This document shows, one piece after another, positions 60,231-64,000 of a stretch of 64,000 bases of DNA; position 1 is the stretch's first letter, and each line of letters starts with the position of its first letter. Made by a program: the position numbers and the translations under genes. The notes under the pieces are model-generated. The model saw only the letters and a program-made list of their open reading frames with translations. It searched no databases and was not told the DNA's origin. The DNA comes from Thiosocius sp963753845 (lineage in GTDB: Bacteria; Pseudomonadota; Gammaproteobacteria; Chromatiales; Chromatiaceae). The stretch covers positions 186,001-250,000 of the forward strand of contig CAVWEI010000026.1 of NCBI GenBank assembly GCA_963753845.1, read 5' to 3'.

Positions 60231-60824
60231 CTATGGTTGTTTATCGAAAAACAACTCCCGATAGCCTTGCTGCAGACAGGCCTCAAGACGTGTCTCACCC
60301 GCAGCACGCGCGCTGGCAATTGCTGCGAGCCAGGCCTCGCGGGGCTGGCCCGGTGCCAGCCAGCGTTCGTGGCACGCGGGGGTTACCGGCCCGCCGGAAG
60401 CCCTTTCTTCCCGGCCATTGTCTGCGGCCATCGGCGCTTCCTGCTGCATAACAGTCCCAGCGGAGACGCGTTCCGTATCTGCGACGGATTCGCGGCGTTT
60501 CAGCAACGATGACGGTTCAGGTGCAATGCCCAACTCGGGGGGCTCCATGCTTTTCGCCGATATCGCGGGCGGTCTCGGCGACTCGGCTGCCGGCACTTGG
60601 GACAGTGAAGCGACCTCGGGCGGGGTCTGCAACAACTGCCAGCCGATGCCGACACCCAGAACCAGGGTCGCGGCAAGCGCCCAACCCCTGTAACCGAATC
60701 CACGACGTCCGCTGACCGCACGGTGTGCCGCGTCCAGGACGATGCGATCACTGTCACGGCCCGGCTCCGGCTGAGGAGCACGACGGTAAAGACGGGAAAG
60801 CCGCGGATCATCCAGCTCGTTCAT
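60231..60824 (-). CDS. Membrane-anchored protein, probable anti-sigma factor
   Basis: 197 residues from the ATG at 60824. A cytoplasmic N-terminal part of about 48 residues precedes a single helix (WALAATLVLGVGIGW), followed by a low-complexity Pro/Ala/Glu periplasmic linker and a small C-terminal domain with two cysteines (PACHERW and EACLQQGY). No zinc-binding HXXXCXXC motif is present. It overlaps the ECF sigma gene by 17 bp and is encoded directly after it, the usual position of an anti-sigma factor. Confidence 0.7.
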   Translation of the reverse strand: MNELDDPRLSRLYRRAPQPEPGRDSDRIVLDAAHRAVSGRRGFGYRGWALAATLVLGVGIGWQLLQTPPEVASLSQVPAAESPRPPAISAKSMEPPELGIAPEPSSLLKRRESVADTERVSAGTVMQQEAPMAADNGREERASGGPVTPACHERWLAPGQPREAWLAAIASARAAGETRLEACLQQGYRELFFDKQP

Positions 60825-61362
60825 CACAACCCTCCAGACCATCACGCAAACGTTTGAGCGCATAGCGCAAACGGCTCTTCACCGTCTCGCGTTCCACACC
60901 TGTCACTTCGCCGATCTGAGCAAGGCTCAACCCGGCCTCTTCCTTGAGCAGGAAGGCGCTGCGCTGCGCTTCGGGCAGGCTCGAAAGCAATACCATCAGC
61001 CGTTTCACGCAGTCACGCAGCAGCTGCATCGCATCCATCGCAGGCGCATGCCCGGCAACCTCGTCCAGGGCCTCCCCGCCTTCGATCTCTACCCGCCCCG
61101 TGGCGCGCCAGGCATCAACCACGCGGTTGTGCACAATGCGATACAGCCAGGGCCGAAACGGCTGCGCCGGATCCCATTGCCCACGCGCACGTATCACCCG
61201 CACCCAGGCATCCTGATACAGAGACTCCACATCCTCGCCAGCGTGACTCAGGCGCTGGATGTAGCGAAACACCGGGCCGCGGTGACGGCGATACAGGGTG
61301 TCGAACGCGGCACCATCGCCGTTGCGGTAACGCACCATCAACTGCTCATCTGTCGCCTTCAT
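60808..61362 (-). CDS. ECF-type sigma-70 factor
   Basis: 184 residues with sigma region 2 (AAFDTLYRRHRGPVFRYIQR, then FRPWLYRIVHNRVVDAWR) and region 4 (LPEAQRSAFLLKEEAGLSLA, VERETVKSRLRYALKRLR). Regions 1 and 3 are absent, as in extracytoplasmic-function sigma factors. It overlaps the VWA gene upstream and the membrane protein gene downstream, each by 17 bp, so all three are probably translated together. Confidence 0.93.
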   Translation of the reverse strand: MKATDEQLMVRYRNGDGAAFDTLYRRHRGPVFRYIQRLSHAGEDVESLYQDAWVRVIRARGQWDPAQPFRPWLYRIVHNRVVDAWRATGRVEIEGGEALDEVAGHAPAMDAMQLLRDCVKRLMVLLSSLPEAQRSAFLLKEEAGLSLAQIGEVTGVERETVKSRLRYALKRLRDGLEGCDERAG

Positions 61363-63064
61363 CCGCCTGCCTCATGGCCACTTCTTGCGCACGCCCGTCG
61401 AGGCTCTCGGCCAGGGCCACCAGACGCAGAAAGTCCGAGCGGTAGCCCTGGCCATCCTCACCGCGCGAACCACGTGCCAAGGCAAGGATATCCTGATAGC
61501 TGAAGCCGTTCAGATGGACGGACCCACGCAGGTGCTCGGCGAAGGCCGCCACGGCTGAAGAGAACCTGAAGTCATTCGTGCTGTCCGCCAGGGATCCGGA
61601 CAGCGCATCCCCGCCAACCGCGAATGCCAACAAACTGCTCGGCCCTCCTTCCGGCGCCTTGTAGCGCAATTTCACGTAGGCGAGCTCGTCGTCGTGTGTA
61701 GTCGCCTTCTCCGCCCGTGCTGCCCCATAGCGCAGCCGGTCGATCAGGCTTCCCTCCCCCCCGACCAGGCTCAGCTCGTACAATGCCACGACGCTGTGGC
61801 CAGCACCCAACTCGCCGGCGTCCACCCGGTCGTTGTTGAAATCCTCGCGCCTGAGTGCACGGTTTTCATAGCCGACCAGGCGATACTCGGCGACCCGGGC
61901 GGGATTGAATTCGACCTGTACCTTGACATCCCTGGCCAGGGTCAACAGGGTCCCACCAACCTGTTCGACCAGGACCTTCTGCGCTTCCAACAGGGTGTCG
62001 ATATAGGCATAGTTGCCATTGCCATGGTCCGCCAGTTGTTCCATCAGACGATCATTGAAATTGCCACTGCCAAATCCGAGGGTGGTCAGCGAGATACCCG
62101 ACTCACGCTCCCGCTCGATCAGGTCCAGCAGTGCCCGCTGATCGACGGTGCCGACATTGAAATCACCATCGGTAGCCAGGATCACCCGGTTGATGCCGCC
62201 CGGTACGAAGGCCTCCCGGGCCTTGGCATAGGCCAGTGCGATCCCCGCACTGCCATGGGTCGAACCACCGGCGCTGAGTTGGTGAATTGCCGCCTCGATT
62301 GTTGCCTGCCGGTTGCCGGCGGTCGGCTCCAGGACCACACCGGCAGCACCTGCATACACGACCAGGGTGATCCTGTCCTCGGCCCGCATTCTCGCCGAAA
62401 GCAATTTCAGCGAACGCTTCAGCAACGGGAGCTTGTCGGGGCTGTTCATGGACCCCGAGACATCGATCAGAAATACCAGGTTGCTCGGCGGCAGATCGAT
62501 GCGAGGCGTATCCCAGGCCTTGAGCGCTATTCGCAACAGCCGGGTATCCGGATTCCAGGGCGTCGGCGCCAACTCGGTCGTCACACGGAAAGGCACATCC
62601 CGGCCCGCAGGCGCAGGATCCTGGTAAGCGAAGTAGTTCACCATCTCCTCGACCCGTACTGCATCGCGCCGGGGAAGGCGGCCCTCCTGCAACATCCTCC
62701 GCACGTTGGCATACGAACCGGTGTCGACATCGATGCTGAATGTCGAGACCGGGTCTGTGCCGACCTGGGTGATACCATGGCTCTCGATGTGCGCATAATT
62801 CTCGCGGTCGACGCCGGTCATCGTCGGTGCCGGGCGCATGAATGTCAGATCCATTGCGGCCGCGAGCTCACGGTGTTTCTGCACCACACCAAGCGGCGGC
62901 GGCACTTGCCCGCTCAGCCGGCGGGGCTGGTCTTCGACGGTCTCTTTTGCGGCTGGCTTGCCGCTTCCCGTGACGGCATCTTCAACAGCGGGGGCACGCG
63001 ACCGGGTGCATGCCCCGATGAGCAGCACCAATAAAAGCAAAGAGAAAATGTATCCATATCGCAT
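61346..63064 (-). CDS. VWA-domain lipoprotein (YfbK-like)
   Basis: 572 residues. A lipobox LIGAC (Cys19) marks it as a lipoprotein. After a linker comes the N-terminal family region (SFSIDVDTGSYANVRRMLQE), then a von Willebrand A domain with an intact MIDAS motif DVSGSMNS, and a C-terminal domain typical of YfbK relatives. Such proteins bind divalent metal and a partner protein; their role is poorly known. AGGAG precedes the ATG. First gene of a three-gene operon with the ECF sigma factor, so it may be part of the sensing arm or a target of it. Confidence 0.9.
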   Translation of the reverse strand: MRYGYIFSLLLLVLLIGACTRSRAPAVEDAVTGSGKPAAKETVEDQPRRLSGQVPPPLGVVQKHRELAAAMDLTFMRPAPTMTGVDRENYAHIESHGITQVGTDPVSTFSIDVDTGSYANVRRMLQEGRLPRRDAVRVEEMVNYFAYQDPAPAGRDVPFRVTTELAPTPWNPDTRLLRIALKAWDTPRIDLPPSNLVFLIDVSGSMNSPDKLPLLKRSLKLLSARMRAEDRITLVVYAGAAGVVLEPTAGNRQATIEAAIHQLSAGGSTHGSAGIALAYAKAREAFVPGGINRVILATDGDFNVGTVDQRALLDLIERERESGISLTTLGFGSGNFNDRLMEQLADHGNGNYAYIDTLLEAQKVLVEQVGGTLLTLARDVKVQVEFNPARVAEYRLVGYENRALRREDFNNDRVDAGELGAGHSVVALYELSLVGGEGSLIDRLRYGAARAEKATTHDDELAYVKLRYKAPEGGPSSLLAFAVGGDALSGSLADSTNDFRFSSAVAAFAEHLRGSVHLNGFSYQDILALARGSRGEDGQGYRSDFLRLVALAESLDGRAQEVAMRQADEGDR

Positions 63065-63392
63065 TGCAATCTCCTGTTCGATTTGTCGGCCTCTCGATGA
63101 TTGATACGAATGGGGCTATCGAACGGGGTTATTTGTGCGACACCCATGTCGGATTCAAAGGTGGCGGGGGAGCCACCAGGAGTCTTGTTCCTCCCTGCCA
63201 GGCGACCTGCTGCGGCACCTGCACGCCCCGGCTCCACTATGCCCCCCGGCGAATTCAACGCAACGATTGCGCCAATGCATCTGATTTCATGGACAAAAGG
63301 CGGTTGACGCTCCCGTCTGCCTCCGGGAGACTCACGGGCGCGCACCCTTGCCCGCCAGCACGAGAACCCCGGATGCCGACAACCGCGACCGC
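63065..63392. other. Divergent intergenic region, VWA operon and sensor gene
   Basis: 328 bp without a gene. A hairpin with arms GGTGGC (63160-63165) and GCCACC (63172-63177) lies in the middle. An ECF-type promoter for the VWA-sigma operon would be expected at the left end, but I could not assign one. Confidence 0.4.
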
Positions 63393-64000
63393 ATGACGAC
63401 CCCGTGGAAGAATCTCGCCGAATCCCTGCGGCAGAAGAACCGGCTGCTCTTCAGCCTGCTCGGTCTGCTGGTCCTGGTGGAGGTCATTACCGTCCTTGCC
63501 GTCCTGGCCTCGCAGCAATACGCCACCGACCGGGCGCTGACCGACCACACCCACGAACTGCTGCAGAACGTGGTCGACGAAACCAGGGAAAACGCCGTCG
63601 GCTACCTGAGGCAGGCACAGGACAGCGTCTCGCTGGCGACTGGCGTGTTCGAGGCGGGGCTCCTATCCCAGGACGAACCCGCAGATCTCGAACGTTATTT
63701 TCTCGAGCAGTTGCGGGTGATCCCACAGATCGACGCCCTGTATTTCGGTGATCTGCAAGGCAACTTCATTTTCAGCAAGCGCCAGAGCATGGGCTCCAAG
63801 GAAGGCTTTTTCAGCAAGATCATCCAGACATCCCTGCCACCTGCGCATCGGGTGACCCTGGTGGACCGCACTCCCGGCCTGGTGGAGACATCCAGAAGCA
63901 CCGACCCAACGGACAAATACGATCCGCGCCTGCGGCCCTGGTTCGAGCTCGCCCGGGACGCGGACGACGAGGTCTGGACCGCCCCTTACATCTTTTACAC
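63393..64000 (+). CDS. Membrane sensor with dCache domain, N-terminal part (cut by window end)
   Basis: The frame from the ATG at 63393 stays open to the end of the window (about 202 residues). One helix at about 21-42 follows a basic N-terminus. The periplasmic part begins with a helix (ELLQNVVDETRENAVGYLRQA) and shows the dCache_1 phrase YDPRLRPWFELARD followed by WTAPYIFYT. The output domain (cyclase, kinase or chemoreceptor) is outside the window. Likely ligands are small organic molecules. Confidence 0.85.
   Translation, partial: MTTPWKNLAESLRQKNRLLFSLLGLLVLVEVITVLAVLASQQYATDRALTDHTHELLQNVVDETRENAVGYLRQAQDSVSLATGVFEAGLLSQDEPADLERYFLEQLRVIPQIDALYFGDLQGNFIFSKRQSMGSKEGFFSKIIQTSLPPAHRVTLVDRTPGLVETSRSTDPTDKYDPRLRPWFELARDADDEVWTAPYIFY

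Noticed and set aside
61694..63034. 446-residue plus-strand ORF
   Set aside because: It is a shadow of the VWA gene on the opposite strand, with His/Arg/Gly-rich composition typical of antisense frames in GC-rich DNA.

Overview
The window is 64 kb of GC-rich bacterial DNA with dense operons, from a sulfur- and hydrogen-oxidising gammaproteobacterium, most likely Chromatiales or the Sedimenticola/Thiodiazotropha type. That placement rests on gene content only: a flavocytochrome c sulfide dehydrogenase beside a B-type (ba3-like) oxidase, and a HynS-Isp1-Isp2-HynL hydrogenase of the kind known from purple sulfur bacteria, with a DsrC-like gene in the same run. No rRNA, tRNA or CRISPR was seen.

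Layout. 0-6.1 kb: end of a metal P-type ATPase, a three-gene ba3-type oxidase, a dihaem cytochrome c and fccAB behind a possible FNR-type promoter. 6.4-18.3 kb: a divergent hydrogenase locus. The minus strand carries hupD-hupH-dsrC-like-hynS-isp1-isp2-orf-hynL-hypE; the plus strand carries hypC-hypA-hypB-hypD-moaB. A 169-bp MITE-like element lies upstream of hynS. 18.3-32.1 kb: gabT-gabD, a divergent XRE-cupin regulator with two copies of an AT-rich operator-like sequence, then a large PLP decarboxylase, an ATP-grasp ligase, a C45 Ntn-hydrolase, two paralogous nitrilase-type amidases, a frameshifted unknown gene and an outer-membrane barrel preceded by an octanucleotide tandem repeat. I regard this as the best candidate for an undescribed system: an amine or amino-acid conjugation and degradation module draining to succinate through GabT/GabD.

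32.3-53.2 kb: two mirrored modules of TAXI receptor, fused TRAP permease, UspA and NAD-glutamate dehydrogenase. The left one has two TAXI receptors and a 115-kDa-class GDH. The right one has one receptor and a 180-kDa-class GDH. Between them lie a CLC antiporter, yaeQ and an IS200-type element. The right-hand transport genes and the IS200 transposase carry about 13 frameshifts although their protein segments are well conserved, so read errors must be excluded before calling them decayed. Together with 18-32 kb this makes a 35-kb district for glutamate, GABA and amine metabolism.

53.5-64 kb: a diguanylate cyclase, an ArsS-type radical SAM operon with two glycosyltransferases, a GumC/Wzz-like protein whose C-terminus reads like a catalytically dead tyrosine recombinase, an overlapping VWA lipoprotein-ECF sigma-membrane protein operon, and the start of a dCache sensor cut by the window end.

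All calls come from reading the sequence and from family knowledge. No database search was run, so paralogue and motif comparisons are by eye.
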